A stretch of 64,000 bases of DNA, taken from assembly GCF_019303475.1 (NCBI RefSeq), contig NZ_JABLSI010000009.1, positions 47,978 through 111,977 of the forward strand. The letters run 5' to 3'. The notes below the pieces were generated by a model. That model made no database searches, had not been told where the DNA came from, and saw only the letters and a list, made by a program, of their open reading frames with translations. Source of the DNA: Streptomyces sp. JJ38. GTDB taxonomy: Bacteria > Actinomycetota > Actinomycetes > Streptomycetales > Streptomycetaceae. A program made the position numbers and the translations under genes. Shown here in pieces: positions 15,831 to 25,389 of this stretch; position 1 is the first letter of the stretch, and each line of letters begins with the position of its first letter.

Positions 15831-16681
15831 CCGTCACCCCGACCACCGCGCCCGGCGAGTCCTTCGGCGTCCGGCTGCGCCGCGCCATGGACGAGCGCGG
15901 CCCCTTGTGCGTGGGCATCGACCCGCACGCCGCGCTGCTGGAGCAGTGGGGCCTGGCCGACGACGTCGCCGGGCTGGAGCGCTTCACCCGCACCGTCGTG
16001 GACGCCCTCGCCGACCGGGTGGCCGTCTTCAAGCCGCAGTCCGCCTTCTTCGAGCGCTTCGGCTCCCGCGGCGTCGCCGTCCTGGAGCAGGCGCTCGCGG
16101 ACGCCCGCTCAGCCGGGGCGCTGGTGCTCATGGACGCCAAGCGCGGCGACATCGGCTCGACGATGGCCGCCTACGCCGCGGCCTACCTGGACCGCCGCAG
16201 CCCGCTGTTCTCGGACGCCGTGACGCTGAGCCCCTACCTCGGCTTCGGCTCGCTGCGCCCCGCCCTGGACACCGCCCGCGCCAACGGAGCCGGGGTCTTC
16301 GTCCTCGCCCTGACCTCCAACCCCGAGGGCCCCGAGGTGCAGCGCGCGACGGCCGCGGACGGCCGGACGGTGGCGCAGGTCGTGCTCGACCACCTCGCGG
16401 CCGAGAACGCCGGAGCCGAGCCGCTCGGCTCGTTCGGGGCGGTGGTGGGCGCCACGCTCGGGGAGGCGAAGGCCGAGCTGGCCGTCAACGGCCCCCTGCT
16501 GGCCCCGGGCCTCGGCGCCCAGGGCGCCGGCCCGAAGGATCTGCCCAGGGTGTTCGGGGACGCGCTGCGCAACGTGCTCCCGACGGTCAGCCGCGGGGTG
16601 CTGCGGCACGGTCCGGAGGCCGCCGCGCTGCGTGCCGCCGTACAGGCGGAGACGGACGCGCTGGTGGCGGTTCTGGGCTGA
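15827..16681 (+). CDS. pyrF: Orotidine 5'-phosphate decarboxylase
   Basis: A 284-aa decarboxylase that forms UMP. The catalytic Lys-Asp cluster is in [12 protein letters not shown], the arrangement of the longer, mycobacterial-type (type 2) enzymes. [11 protein letters not shown] near the N-terminus and [10 protein letters not shown] are further matches. The GTG start overlaps the pyrD stop. It is the last pyr gene; a 13-bp A/T-ended hairpin follows. Confidence 0.96.
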   Translation: MTVTPTTAPGESFGVRLRRAMDERGPLCVGIDPHAALLEQWGLADDVAGLERFTRTVVDALADRVAVFKPQSAFFERFGSRGVAVLEQALADARSAGALVLMDAKRGDIGSTMAAYAAAYLDRRSPLFSDAVTLSPYLGFGSLRPALDTARANGAGVFVLALTSNPEGPEVQRATAADGRTVAQVVLDHLAAENAGAEPLGSFGAVVGATLGEAKAELAVNGPLLAPGLGAQGAGPKDLPRVFGDALRNVLPTVSRGVLRHGPEAAALRAAVQAETDALVAVLG

Positions 16682-16729
16682 GTGCGGCCCCGCGACGGCG
16701 CCCGTTCGGCACTACCGTTGAGTAATGTC

Positions 16730-16772
16730 CGGAAAAGTCCTGTTCGGCTTGAGTCTGACCAGGACTTTTCCG
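16730..16772 (+). terminator. Inverted repeat after pyrF
   Basis: CGGAAAAGTCCTG (16730-16742) pairs perfectly with CAGGACTTTTCCG (16760-16772) across a 17-nt loop. The TTTT in the descending arm makes it terminator-like. It lies between pyrF and the mihF promoter. Confidence 0.6.
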
Positions 16773-16844
16773 CTGTTCTCGCTGACTGTGGCGCCGCGGG
16801 GGGCTAGTCTCCGATCAGAGCGGCGTGAACAGGCGCGTTGCTCG

Positions 16845-16873
16845 TTGCCCCGCCCAGGTGGGGCTACTAGGTT
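16845..16873 (+). promoter_or_regulatory. Candidate mihF promoter
   Basis: TTGCCC (16845-16850) and TAGGTT (16868-16873) are separated by 17 nt, the vegetative sigma-factor pattern. Transcription would start near 16880, about 42 nt before the GTG. The leader holds two copies of ATATCCGA (16887 and 16902). Confidence 0.55.
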
Positions 16874-16921
16874 CCTCAGCGATCCATATCCGACCAGTTC
16901 GATATCCGAGGTGACGAAGGC

Positions 16922-17242
16922 GTGGCTCTTCCGCCCCTTACCCCTGAACAGCGCGCAGCCGCGCTTGAGAAGGCCGCCGCGGCTCGCCGGGAGCGCGCCG
17001 AGGTCAAGAACCGGCTCAAGCACTCGGGTGCCTCCCTGCACGACGTCATCGAGCAGGGCCAGAAGAACGACGTGATCGGCAAGATGAAGGTCAGCGCCCT
17101 TCTGGAGTCCCTGCCCGGCGTCGGCAAGGTCCGGGCCCGCCAGATCATGGAGCGGCTCGGCATCTCCGAGAGCCGCCGGGTCCGCGGTCTCGGCTCCAAC
17201 CAGATCGCCGCGCTCGAGCGAGAGTTCGGCGCCAACACCTGA
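16922..17242 (+). CDS. mihF: Actinobacterial integration host factor (sIHF/mIHF)
   Basis: A 106-aa nucleoid-associated protein unrelated to the HU-like IHF of proteobacteria. The N-terminal ALPPLTPEQRAAALEKAAAARR helix is followed by the DNA-binding helix-two-turn-helix SLPGVGKVRARQIMERLGI and GLGSNQIAALE. In Streptomyces it shapes the nucleoid and affects sporulation and antibiotic production. The GTG at 16922 gives the conserved N-terminus. It sits between pyrF and gmk, the usual place. Confidence 0.96.
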   Translation: MALPPLTPEQRAAALEKAAAARRERAEVKNRLKHSGASLHDVIEQGQKNDVIGKMKVSALLESLPGVGKVRARQIMERLGISESRRVRGLGSNQIAALEREFGANT

Positions 17243-17313
17243 CCGGGTGACGCCATCGGGTGCGGATTCCGCGGTGAGACCGCCCCCGTGGCCCGGGCAC
17301 TTCCGGAAACCGG

Positions 17314-17319
17314 GATAAT
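17314..17319 (+). promoter_or_regulatory. -10 hexamer of a probable leaderless gmk promoter
   Basis: GATAAT ends 6 nt before the gmk ATG at 17326 and no Shine-Dalgarno sequence lies between, so the transcript would begin at or within a nucleotide of the start codon. Confidence 0.5.
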
Positions 17320-17325
17320 CGCTGC

Positions 17326-17913
17326 ATGACTACTCCCGTCTCCCGGGGGGAAACCCCGGCGCCCCCGGAAAGACACCCGCGGCTGACCGTGCTCTCCGGC
17401 CCCTCCGGGGTCGGCAAGAGCACGGTCGTGGCCCATCTGCGCACCGTGCACCCCGAGGTGTGGCTCTCGGTCTCGGCGACCACCCGCAGGCCGAGGCCTG
17501 GCGAGCAGCACGGCGTGCACTACTTCTTCGTCGACGACGAGGAGTTCGACAAGCTCGTCGCCAACGGCGAGCTGCTGGAGTGGGCCGAGTTCGCCGGCAA
17601 CCGGTACGGCACCCCGCGCCGCGCGGTGCTGGAGAAGCTGGAGGCCGGCGAGCCGGTGCTCCTGGAGATCGACCTCCAGGGCGCCCGGCTGGTGCGCTCG
17701 TCGATGCCCGAGGCCCAGCTCGTCTTCCTGGCTCCGCCGAGCTGGGACGAGCTGGTGCGACGGCTGACGGGCCGGGGCACGGAGGCGCCCGAGGTGATCG
17801 AGCGCCGGCTGAGCGCCGCCCGCACCGAACTGGCGGCCGAGCCGGAGTTCGACGTGACGCTGGTCAACACCTCCGTCGAGGACGTGGCCGCGGAACTGCT
17901 AGCCTTGCTCTGA
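17326..17913 (+). CDS. gmk: Guanylate kinase
   Basis: A 195-aa kinase that phosphorylates GMP to GDP. The P-loop is [10 protein letters not shown] (about residues 25-34), followed by the GMP-binding [21 protein letters not shown] and the [13 protein letters not shown] segment. LLEIDLQGA is the Walker B region. The N-terminus is about 20 residues longer than in many homologues and Pro/Glu-rich. Its -10 element suggests a leaderless transcript. Confidence 0.96.
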   Translation: MTTPVSRGETPAPPERHPRLTVLSGPSGVGKSTVVAHLRTVHPEVWLSVSATTRRPRPGEQHGVHYFFVDDEEFDKLVANGELLEWAEFAGNRYGTPRRAVLEKLEAGEPVLLEIDLQGARLVRSSMPEAQLVFLAPPSWDELVRRLTGRGTEAPEVIERRLSAARTELAAEPEFDVTLVNTSVEDVAAELLALL

Positions 17914-17940
17914 TGACCTGGGGCGGTACGCGACGGGCCC

Positions 17941-17992
17941 GGTCGGCCCGACGGGTCCAGCAGGCCCGACGAGCCCGGCGAGCCCGACGAGA
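17941..17992. repeat. Imperfect CCCGACG-type repeats in the gmk-rpoZ gap
   Basis: Several degenerate copies of CCCGACGAG or CCCGGCGAG follow one another between gmk and rpoZ. They are low-complexity GC repeats without regular spacing. No gene or hairpin of note was found in the 190-nt gap. Confidence 0.5.
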
Positions 17993-18105
17993 TCGCCGAG
18001 CGGCCACCGTCTCGGTTCGCCCCCGATCATCCGCCCTGATCAGGCGCCGCCCGGCCCCCGGGCCGCCCGATCGACGAACGTCTCATCCACTCCGGAAGGC
18101 AGAGC

Positions 18106-18375
18106 GTGTCCTCTTCCATCGCGACGCCCGAGGGCATCATCAATCCGCCGATTGACGAGCTGCTCGAGGCCACTGACTCGAAGTACAGCCTGGTGATCTA
18201 CGCGGCCAAGCGTGCCCGCCAGATCAACGCGTACTACTCGCAGCTCGGTGAGGGCCTCCTGGAGTACGTCGGCCCCCTCGTGGACACCCACGTCCACGAG
18301 AAGCCGCTGTCGATCGCACTCCGCGAGATCAACGCCGGTCTGCTGACCTCCGAGGCCGTGGAGTCCGCGAGCTGA
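18106..18375 (+). CDS. rpoZ: RNA polymerase omega subunit
   Basis: An 89-aa RNA polymerase subunit that helps fold and hold beta-prime. The conserved core is [28 protein letters not shown], followed by [16 protein letters not shown]. The GTG start at 18106 follows GGAAGG. A perfect 16-bp terminator begins 23 nt after the stop. Confidence 0.97.
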   Translation: MSSSIATPEGIINPPIDELLEATDSKYSLVIYAAKRARQINAYYSQLGEGLLEYVGPLVDTHVHEKPLSIALREINAGLLTSEAVESAS

Positions 18376-18397
18376 CCCCGGCCCGGTGAACGCGAGA

Positions 18398-18432
18398 CCT
18401 CAGGCCCGGCAGCGCGGCTGCCGGGCCTGAGG
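18398..18432 (+). terminator. Terminator downstream of rpoZ
   Basis: A perfect 16-bp inverted repeat (18398-18413 with 18417-18432) around a GCG loop, 22 nt after the rpoZ stop. Confidence 0.9.
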
Positions 18433-18510
18433 TGCGTCGACGGGCCCTGACCCTTCTCGGCACACTCTTGTCGGACACATCCTTCCCGAGCAGAGGCGGA
18501 ACGGCTTCAG

Positions 18511-19728
18511 ATGACGGACAAGCCCACGGTGGTCCTCGGCGTGAGCGGTGGGATCGCCGCCTACAAGGCCTGCGAGCTGCTGCGGCGGTTCACCGAGTCG
18601 GGACACGACGTCCAGGTCGTGCCCACCGCCTCCGCCCTGCACTTCGTCGGCGAGGCGACCTGGGCGGCCCTCTCCGGCCGCCCCGTCGCCACCGAGGTGT
18701 GGGAGAGCGTCCACGAGGTACCGCACGTGCGCATCGGCCGGGAGGCCGACCTCGTCGTCGTCGCCCCCGCGACCGCCGACACCCTCGCCAAGGCCGCCCA
18801 CGGGCTCGCGAACGATCTGCTCACCAACACCCTGCTCACCGCCCGCTGCCCCGTCGTCTTCGCGCCCGCGATGCACACCGAGATGTGGGAGCACCCGGCG
18901 ACCCGGGAGAACGTGGCCACCCTCCGCCGCCGCGGGGCCGTGGTGATCGAGCCCGCCGTCGGCCGGCTCACCGGGGCCGACACGGGCAAGGGGCGGCTGC
19001 CCGAGCCCGAGGACGTCTTCGCGGTCTGCCGCGAGGTGCTCGCCCGCGGCGTGCGGAAGCCGGACCTCACCGGACGGCACGTCGTCGTCAGCGCCGGCGG
19101 CACCCGCGAGCCCCTCGACCCCGTCCGTTTCCTCGGCAACCGCTCCTCGGGCCGCCAGGGGTACGCCCTGGCGGCGACGGCCGCGGCTCGCGGGGCCCGC
19201 GTCACCCTCGTCGCCGCCAACACCGCGCTGCCGGACCCGGCCGGCGTCACCGTCGTGCGCGCCGGGACGGCTCTGCAGCTCCGCGAGGCCGTCCTCAAGG
19301 CCGCCTCCGACGCCGACGCCGTCGTCATGGCCGCCGCCGTCGCGGACTTCCGGCCCGCCGCGTACGCGACCGGCAAGATCAAGAAGCGCGAGGGCCAGGA
19401 GCCCGAACCGGTCGCGCTCGTGCGCAACCCGGACATCCTCGCCGAGCTGTCCGCCGAGCGCCCCCGCCCCGGCCAGACCGTCGTCGGGTTCGCCGCCGAG
19501 ACGGACGACGTCCTGGCCGCGGGCCGGGCCAAGCTGGCCAGAAAAGGCTGTGACCTGCTCGTCGTCAACGAGGTCGGCGAGGAGAAGACCTTCGGCTCAC
19601 CGGACAACGAGGCGGTGATCCTCAGCACGGACGGCGAGCCCGTACCGGTGCCGTACGGGCCCAAGGAGGCCCTGGCCCACACCGTCTGGGACCTGGTCGC
19701 GCCGCGCCTCGGCGCGGCCGGAGCGTGA
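18511..19728 (+). CDS. coaBC: Bifunctional phosphopantothenoylcysteine decarboxylase / phosphopantothenate-cysteine ligase
   Basis: A 405-aa coenzyme A biosynthetic enzyme. The N-terminal CoaC flavoprotein (about 1-185) has GVSGGIAAYKACELLRR and PAMHTEMWEHPATRENV. The C-terminal CoaB domain has SAGGTREPLDPVRFLGNRSSG and the VAAVADFRP plus KIKK segments. It links cysteine to phosphopantothenate and then decarboxylates the product. The ATG at 18511 lies between the rpoZ terminator and metK. Confidence 0.96.
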   Translation: MTDKPTVVLGVSGGIAAYKACELLRRFTESGHDVQVVPTASALHFVGEATWAALSGRPVATEVWESVHEVPHVRIGREADLVVVAPATADTLAKAAHGLANDLLTNTLLTARCPVVFAPAMHTEMWEHPATRENVATLRRRGAVVIEPAVGRLTGADTGKGRLPEPEDVFAVCREVLARGVRKPDLTGRHVVVSAGGTREPLDPVRFLGNRSSGRQGYALAATAAARGARVTLVAANTALPDPAGVTVVRAGTALQLREAVLKAASDADAVVMAAAVADFRPAAYATGKIKKREGQEPEPVALVRNPDILAELSAERPRPGQTVVGFAAETDDVLAAGRAKLARKGCDLLVVNEVGEEKTFGSPDNEAVILSTDGEPVPVPYGPKEALAHTVWDLVAPRLGAAGA

Positions 19729-19780
19729 GCTTCCGGGGCCCTTCGCCGCGTGATGCGGACAACTCAGTGGGTGAGACACC

Positions 19781-19810
19781 TTGACCACTCCACTAGGACC
19801 TGCGGATAAA
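19781..19810 (+). promoter_or_regulatory. Candidate metK promoter
   Basis: TTGACC (19781-19786) and GATAAA (19805-19810) are 18 nt apart, between coaBC and metK. Transcription would start near 19816-19818. Confidence 0.5.
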
Positions 19811-19815
19811 CTGTC

Positions 19816-19854
19816 GGCGGACCCTTCAGGGCGCAGCTCCCCGATCGGTCCGCC
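19816..19854 (+). promoter_or_regulatory. Hairpin at the start of the metK leader
   Basis: GGCGGACC (19816-19823) pairs perfectly with GGTCCGCC (19847-19854) across a 23-nt loop. Its 5' arm begins almost exactly where the predicted transcript begins. It does not resemble a known SAM riboswitch by eye. Confidence 0.5.
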
Positions 19855-19893
19855 AACGATCAGCCAGCAGCCGCTGCAACCCCAGGGAGCGAT

Positions 19894-21102
19894 GTGTCCC
19901 GCCGCCTGTTCACCTCGGAGTCCGTGACCGAGGGCCACCCTGACAAGATCGCTGACCAGGTCAGCGACACCATCCTCGACGCCCTCCTGAAGGAGGACCC
20001 CACCTCCCGCGTGGCCGTCGAGACGCTCATCACCACCGGCCAGGTGCACGTCGCCGGAGAGGTCACCACCAAGGCCTACGCCCCGATCGCCTCCCTCGTG
20101 CGGGAGAAGATCCTGGAGATCGGCTACGACTCCTCCAAGAAGGGCTTCGACGGCGCCTCCTGCGGCGTCTCGGTGTCCATCGGCGCACAGTCCCCGGACA
20201 TCGCCCAGGGTGTCGACACCGCCTATGAGAACCGGGTGGAAGGCGACGACGACGAGCTGGACCGGCAGGGCGCCGGCGACCAGGGCCTGATGTTCGGCTA
20301 CGCCTCCGACGAGACCCCGGAGCTGATGCCGCTGCCGATCACGCTCGCGCACCGGCTCTCCCGGCGGCTGACCGAGGTCCGCAAGAACGGCACCATCCCC
20401 TACCTGCGGCCCGACGGCAAGACGCAGGTCACCGTCGAGTACGACGGTGACAAGCCCGTGCGCCTGGACACGATCGTCGTCTCCAGCCAGCACGCCTCCG
20501 ACATCGACCTGGACTCGCTGCTCGCCCCCGACATCCGCGAGTTCGTCGTGGACCACGTCCTCGGCCAGCTCGTCGACGAGGGCATCAAGCTCGACACCGA
20601 GGGCTACCGGCTGCTCGTCAACCCGACGGGGCGGTTCGAGATCGGCGGCCCGATGGGCGACGCCGGGCTGACCGGCCGGAAGATCATCATCGACACCTAC
20701 GGCGGCATGGCCCGGCACGGCGGCGGTGCCTTCTCCGGCAAGGACCCGTCCAAGGTGGACCGCTCGGCCGCCTACGCGACGCGCTGGGTCGCCAAGAACG
20801 TGGTCGCGGCGGGGCTGGCCGCCCGCTGTGAGGTCCAGGTCGCCTACGCGATCGGCAAGGCGGAGCCGGTCGGCCTGTTCGTGGAGACCTTCGGCACCGC
20901 CACGGTGGACGTCGCCAGGATCGAGGAGGCCATCACCGAGGTCTTCGACCTCCGCCCGGCCGCCATCATCCGCGACCTCGACCTGCTGCGGCCGATCTAC
21001 GCCCAGACGGCGGCCTACGGCCACTTCGGCCGCGACGAGGACGCCTTCACCTGGGAGCGCACCGACCGCGTCGAGGAGCTGCGCAAGGCCGTCGGCCGCT
21101 GA
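19894..21102 (+). CDS. metK: S-adenosylmethionine synthase
   Basis: A 402-aa enzyme that makes SAM from methionine and ATP. Conserved segments are [19 protein letters not shown] at the N-terminus, [12 protein letters not shown], and the phosphate-binding [19 protein letters not shown]. The GTG at 19894 is used because the overlapping ATG two bases earlier is out of frame; AGGGAGCG precedes it. A perfect 22-bp terminator follows. Confidence 0.98.
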   Translation: MSRRLFTSESVTEGHPDKIADQVSDTILDALLKEDPTSRVAVETLITTGQVHVAGEVTTKAYAPIASLVREKILEIGYDSSKKGFDGASCGVSVSIGAQSPDIAQGVDTAYENRVEGDDDELDRQGAGDQGLMFGYASDETPELMPLPITLAHRLSRRLTEVRKNGTIPYLRPDGKTQVTVEYDGDKPVRLDTIVVSSQHASDIDLDSLLAPDIREFVVDHVLGQLVDEGIKLDTEGYRLLVNPTGRFEIGGPMGDAGLTGRKIIIDTYGGMARHGGGAFSGKDPSKVDRSAAYATRWVAKNVVAAGLAARCEVQVAYAIGKAEPVGLFVETFGTATVDVARIEEAITEVFDLRPAAIIRDLDLLRPIYAQTAAYGHFGRDEDAFTWERTDRVEELRKAVGR

Positions 21103-21128
21103 CGCGCGCACCGCGCGTCGCACACCAC

Positions 21129-21180
21129 GCAACGCCGCAGGCCCGGCCCGCCACCGAGCGGGCCGGGCCTGCGGCGTTGC
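21129..21180 (+). terminator. Terminator downstream of metK
   Basis: A perfect 22-bp inverted repeat (21129-21150 with 21159-21180) with an 8-nt loop, starting 27 nt after the metK stop. It is the longest perfect stem in the window. Confidence 0.92.
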
Positions 21181-21240
21181 CCACGCCGGGCGGACCCGCG
21201 GCCGCCTCCCGCGGACCAGGGGCTGTCCGAGCCGTCTGCT

Positions 21241-21246
21241 AAGACT
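21241..21246 (+). promoter_or_regulatory. -10 hexamer of a possible leaderless priA promoter
   Basis: AAGACT, preceded by T, ends 6 nt before the priA GTG at 21253. It differs from TAGACT at one position. The intervening GGGGGC is too close to act as a normal Shine-Dalgarno site. Confidence 0.4.
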
Positions 21247-21252
21247 GGGGGC

Positions 21253-23436
21253 GTGAGCAGCGGTGACGAGGGCAGGGAGGCGGGCGGCGGCCCGAGCCGG
21301 CCGCCCGCCGAGCAGCTCGCCCTCATCCGCGAGACGGTACGGAAGCACAAGCCGCCCCGGGCGCGCCCCCGCACCTGGCGGGGCGCGGCCCTCGCCGAGC
21401 GGCTGCCCGTAGCCCGCGTCCTCGTCGACAAGGGGCTCGTCCACCTCGACCGCTACTTCGACTACGCCGTGCCCGCCGCCATGGACGCCGAGGCGCGGCC
21501 CGGCGTGCGGGTGCGGGTCCGCTTCGGCGCCGGGGAGCGGGAAGGCCGCCGCGAGGGCGGCAAGCTGCTGAACGGCTTCATCGTGGAACGCCGCGCCGAC
21601 AGCGACTACCCCGGCACGCTGGCCCCCATCGCCCAGGTGCTCTCCCCGGAACCGGTGCTCACCCCCGCCCTCCTGACCCTGTGCCGTTCCGTGGCCGACC
21701 GCTACGCCGGGGCCCTCGCGGACGTCGTCCAGCTCGCCGTCCCGCCCCGGCGGGCCCAGGCCGAGCGCTCGGCCCCGCCCCCGCCGTCCGGCCCGCCGCC
21801 CCGCCCCGAGGCCCCCGAGCCGGACACCTGGGCCCGGTACCCCGACGGCCCCGCCTTCCTGCGCGCCCTCGCGGGCGGCGGCACGCCCCGGACGGTGTGG
21901 ACGGCGCTGCCGGGCCCCGCCTGGCCCGGCGAGCTCGCCCGCGCCCTCCTGGCCACCGCCGCCTCGGGCCGCGGGGCCCTCGCCGTCCTGCCCGACGGCC
22001 GCGCCGCCGCCCGCGTCGACAGCGCGCTGACGGCCCTCGGCCGGGACGCGGGCACCGCCGCGGCGGGCCCCGTCCCGCACGTCCTCCTCACCGCCGAGGC
22101 CGGGCCGGAGGCCCGCTACCGCCGCTGGCTCGCCGTCAGCCGGGGCCATGCCCGCATCGTCGTCGGCACCCGGGCCGCGATGTTCGCCCCCGTCCACGAC
22201 CTGGGCCTGGTCGCCGTCTGGGACGACGGCGACCAGGCCCTGCGGGACGAGCGCGCGCCCCAGCCGCACGCCCGCGACGTGCTGATGCTGCGCGCCGCCC
22301 ACGAGCGCACGGCGCTGCTGGTGGGCGGCCACGCCCGGACGGTCGAGGCCGAGCGCCTCGTCGACACCGGCTGGGCCTACCCGCTGGCCGCGCGCCGGGA
22401 CACCGTGCGTGCGGCGGCTCCGCTGATCCGCACGGTCGGGGAGTTCGACGAGGCGGAGGACGCCGGTGCCCGCACCGCCCGCCTCCCCAGCCTCGCCTGG
22501 CGCGTCGCACGGGAGGCCCTGCGCCACGGACCCGTACTCGTCCAGGTCCCGCGCCGGGGATACGTGCCGCGGCTGGCCTGCGAGCGCTGCCGCGAGCCGG
22601 CGCGCTGCCCGCACTGCCAGGGTCCCGTGACGGCCCCCGGCGCGGCCGAGGAACTGCGCTGCGGCTGGTGCGGCCGGGGCGCCCCGCACTGGCGGTGCCC
22701 CGCCTGCGGTGGCGCCCGGCTGCGGGCCAGCGTGGTCGGGGCGCGGCGCACGGCCGAGGAGCTGGGCCGGGCCTTCCAGGGGCTGCCGGTACGGACCTCC
22801 GGGCGGGACCACGTGCTCGACACCGTGCCCGACCGTCCCGCGCTGGTCGTCAGCACGCCCGGAGCCGAACCCGTCGCCGAGGGTTCCGGTTACGCCGCCG
22901 CGCTCCTGCTGGACGGCTGGGCGCTCCTGGGCCGCGCCGACCTGCGCGCGGAGGAGGAGGCGCTGCGCCGCTGGCTCGCCGCCGCCGCGCTCGTGCGCCC
23001 GCAGCGCGAGGGCGGCACCGTCGTCGCCGTCGCCGAGCCCACCCTGCGGCCGGTGCAGGCGCTCGTGCGGTGGGATCCGGAGGGCCATGCCGCCCGTGAG
23101 CTGGCCGACCGCGCCGAACTGGGCTATCCGCCCGTCTCCCGGATGGCCTCGGTCACCGGCCTGCCCGACGGCGTCGCCGCGCTCCTCGCGAGCGCACCGC
23201 TGCCCGCCGACGCCGAGGTCCTCGGCCCGGTGCCGCTGCCCCGCCGCGAGCCGGGGATGCCCCGCCGCACCGGTGACGCACCGCCGGGCGAGGAGTGGGA
23301 GCGGGCCCTGGTACGGGTACCCCCGGGCCGGGGCGCGGAGCTGGCCGCCGCCCTCAAGCAGGCCCAGGCCGCCCGGCTCAGTCGGCGGGAAGGGCCCCCG
23401 GTGCGCATCCTCGTCGACCCCGCCGACCTCGGCTGA
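21253..23436 (+). CDS. priA: PriA-like primosomal protein without helicase motifs
   Basis: A 727-aa homologue of the replication-restart protein PriA. The N-terminal DNA-binding part (LPVARVLVDKGLVHLDRYFDY) and the eight-Cys zinc module are present; the latter runs from RLACERC near residue 437 to CPACGG near 490 as C-x2-C pairs. The ATPase region lacks a Walker A GxxGxGKT (it reads TALPGPAWPG) and the DEEH box is WDDGDQ. Actinobacterial PriA proteins are known to lack detectable helicase domains, so this is probably a primosome assembly scaffold without unwinding activity. Confidence 0.88.
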   Translation: MSSGDEGREAGGGPSRPPAEQLALIRETVRKHKPPRARPRTWRGAALAERLPVARVLVDKGLVHLDRYFDYAVPAAMDAEARPGVRVRVRFGAGEREGRREGGKLLNGFIVERRADSDYPGTLAPIAQVLSPEPVLTPALLTLCRSVADRYAGALADVVQLAVPPRRAQAERSAPPPPSGPPPRPEAPEPDTWARYPDGPAFLRALAGGGTPRTVWTALPGPAWPGELARALLATAASGRGALAVLPDGRAAARVDSALTALGRDAGTAAAGPVPHVLLTAEAGPEARYRRWLAVSRGHARIVVGTRAAMFAPVHDLGLVAVWDDGDQALRDERAPQPHARDVLMLRAAHERTALLVGGHARTVEAERLVDTGWAYPLAARRDTVRAAAPLIRTVGEFDEAEDAGARTARLPSLAWRVAREALRHGPVLVQVPRRGYVPRLACERCREPARCPHCQGPVTAPGAAEELRCGWCGRGAPHWRCPACGGARLRASVVGARRTAEELGRAFQGLPVRTSGRDHVLDTVPDRPALVVSTPGAEPVAEGSGYAAALLLDGWALLGRADLRAEEEALRRWLAAAALVRPQREGGTVVAVAEPTLRPVQALVRWDPEGHAARELADRAELGYPPVSRMASVTGLPDGVAALLASAPLPADAEVLGPVPLPRREPGMPRRTGDAPPGEEWERALVRVPPGRGAELAAALKQAQAARLSRREGPPVRILVDPADLG

Positions 23437-23471
23437 AAGCCGCCCTGGGCGGGTGCGGCCCGGGCGCCGGC

Positions 23472-24065
<594 letters not shown>

Positions 24066-24190
24066 CTACGGTCACATCGCCTTGACCAACGCCGTACCGG
24101 GGCTGTGGTCACGGCCGGGGCGTGCCGAGGACACCGCGGGGCGCGCACCCCGCGGGCACGCCCCGCCGGGCCACGGTCCGTCACCAGCCG

Positions 24191-24196
24191 TAGACT
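24191..24196 (+). promoter_or_regulatory. -10 element upstream of fmt
   Basis: TAGACT, a consensus Streptomyces -10 hexamer, is 74 nt upstream of the fmt ATG. No clear -35 hexamer is seen 16-19 nt before it. Confidence 0.4.
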
Positions 24197-24270
24197 GAGG
24201 CGCCGTTCGAGGACGCGCTGGAGCGCGTCAGGTCCGTCAGGGCGCAGCCCGGAGAGGTAGTCCGCACCCG

Positions 24271-25203
24271 ATGAAGCTCGTCTTCGCCGGCACCCCCGAG
24301 GTCGCCGTGCCCGCCCTGGACGCCCTGCTCGCCGCCGAGCGCCACGAGGTCGCCGCTGTCGTCACCCGGCCCGACGCGCCGGCCGGGCGCGGGCGGCGCC
24401 TGGTCGCGAGCCCCGTGGCCGAGCGGGCCGAGGAGGAGGGCATCGAGATCCTGCGGCCCGCCCACCCCCGCGACCCGCAGTTCCAGGAGCGGCTGCGGGA
24501 GATCGCTCCCGACTGCTGTCCCGTCGTGGCCTACGGCGCGCTGCTGCCCAGGTCGGCGCTCGACATCCCGGCGCACGGCTGGGTGAACCTGCACTTCTCG
24601 CTGCTGCCCGCCTGGCGCGGCGCAGCCCCCGTCCAGCACGCCGTGCTCGCGGGCGACGAACTGACCGGGGCCAGCACCTTCCGGATCGAGGAGGGCCTCG
24701 ACTCCGGGCCGGTCTTCGGCGTCGTCACCGAGGAGATCCGCCCCACCGACACCAGCGGCGACCTGCTCACCCGGCTCGCGCTGGCCGGGGCCGGGCTGCT
24801 CGTCGCGACGATGGACGGCATCGAGGACGGCAGCCTGCACGCCGTGCCGCAGCCCGCCGAGGGCGTCAGCCACGCACCCAAGATCAACGTGGCGGACGCC
24901 CGGATCGACTGGACGGCGCCCGCCCTGCGGGTGGACCGTGTGGTGCGCGGCTGCGCCCCCGCGCCGGGAGCCTGGACCCTCTTCCGCGGGGAGCGGCTCA
25001 AGCTCGTGCAGGCGGCCCCCGCCCCGGAGGTCGGTGACCTGGCCCCCGGCGAGGTGCGGGCGGGGAAGAAGAGCGTGCACGTGGGCACCGGATCGCACGC
25101 CGTGGAGCTGGTCTGGGTGCAGCCGCAGGGCAAGAAGCCGATGCGTGCCGCTGACTGGGCGCGCGGTGTCCGCGTCGCCCCCGGAGAGCGTCTGGACGGC
25201 TGA
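24271..25203 (+). CDS. fmt: Methionyl-tRNA formyltransferase
   Basis: A 310-aa enzyme that formylates initiator Met-tRNA with 10-formyl-THF. The formyltransferase core has [16 protein letters not shown] at the start, the [17 protein letters not shown] signature with its catalytic residues, and the C-terminal OB-fold (about 205-310) that grips tRNA. An AGAGG site precedes the ATG. It clusters with rsmB and rpe, as is usual. Confidence 0.97.
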   Translation: MKLVFAGTPEVAVPALDALLAAERHEVAAVVTRPDAPAGRGRRLVASPVAERAEEEGIEILRPAHPRDPQFQERLREIAPDCCPVVAYGALLPRSALDIPAHGWVNLHFSLLPAWRGAAPVQHAVLAGDELTGASTFRIEEGLDSGPVFGVVTEEIRPTDTSGDLLTRLALAGAGLLVATMDGIEDGSLHAVPQPAEGVSHAPKINVADARIDWTAPALRVDRVVRGCAPAPGAWTLFRGERLKLVQAAPAPEVGDLAPGEVRAGKKSVHVGTGSHAVELVWVQPQGKKPMRAADWARGVRVAPGERLDG

Positions 25204-25389
25204 CAGCCGGACGATCGAACGGCTCGGGTCCGCAACACGAGGTCTGACGGCCAGCCCGGCTCCGGGCCCGTGCGCCGACCTCCCGGGGCGGGACGGGGGC
25301 CCGGGGCGGGCGCGTAAGCTGGGGGTTTCGCTGACCGAGCCGTTTTCCGAGTTGTCCCGAGCCTTCCAGCCTCCCGGAGCACACCCCAC

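Noticed and set aside
17941..18000. A CRISPR-like array in the gmk-rpoZ gap.
   Set aside because: Units are short, degenerate and without spacers; simple GC repeats explain it.
19816..19893. A SAM riboswitch before metK.
   Set aside because: The conserved cores of SAM-I, SAM-II and SAM-IV types are not visible; only a simple stem is supported.
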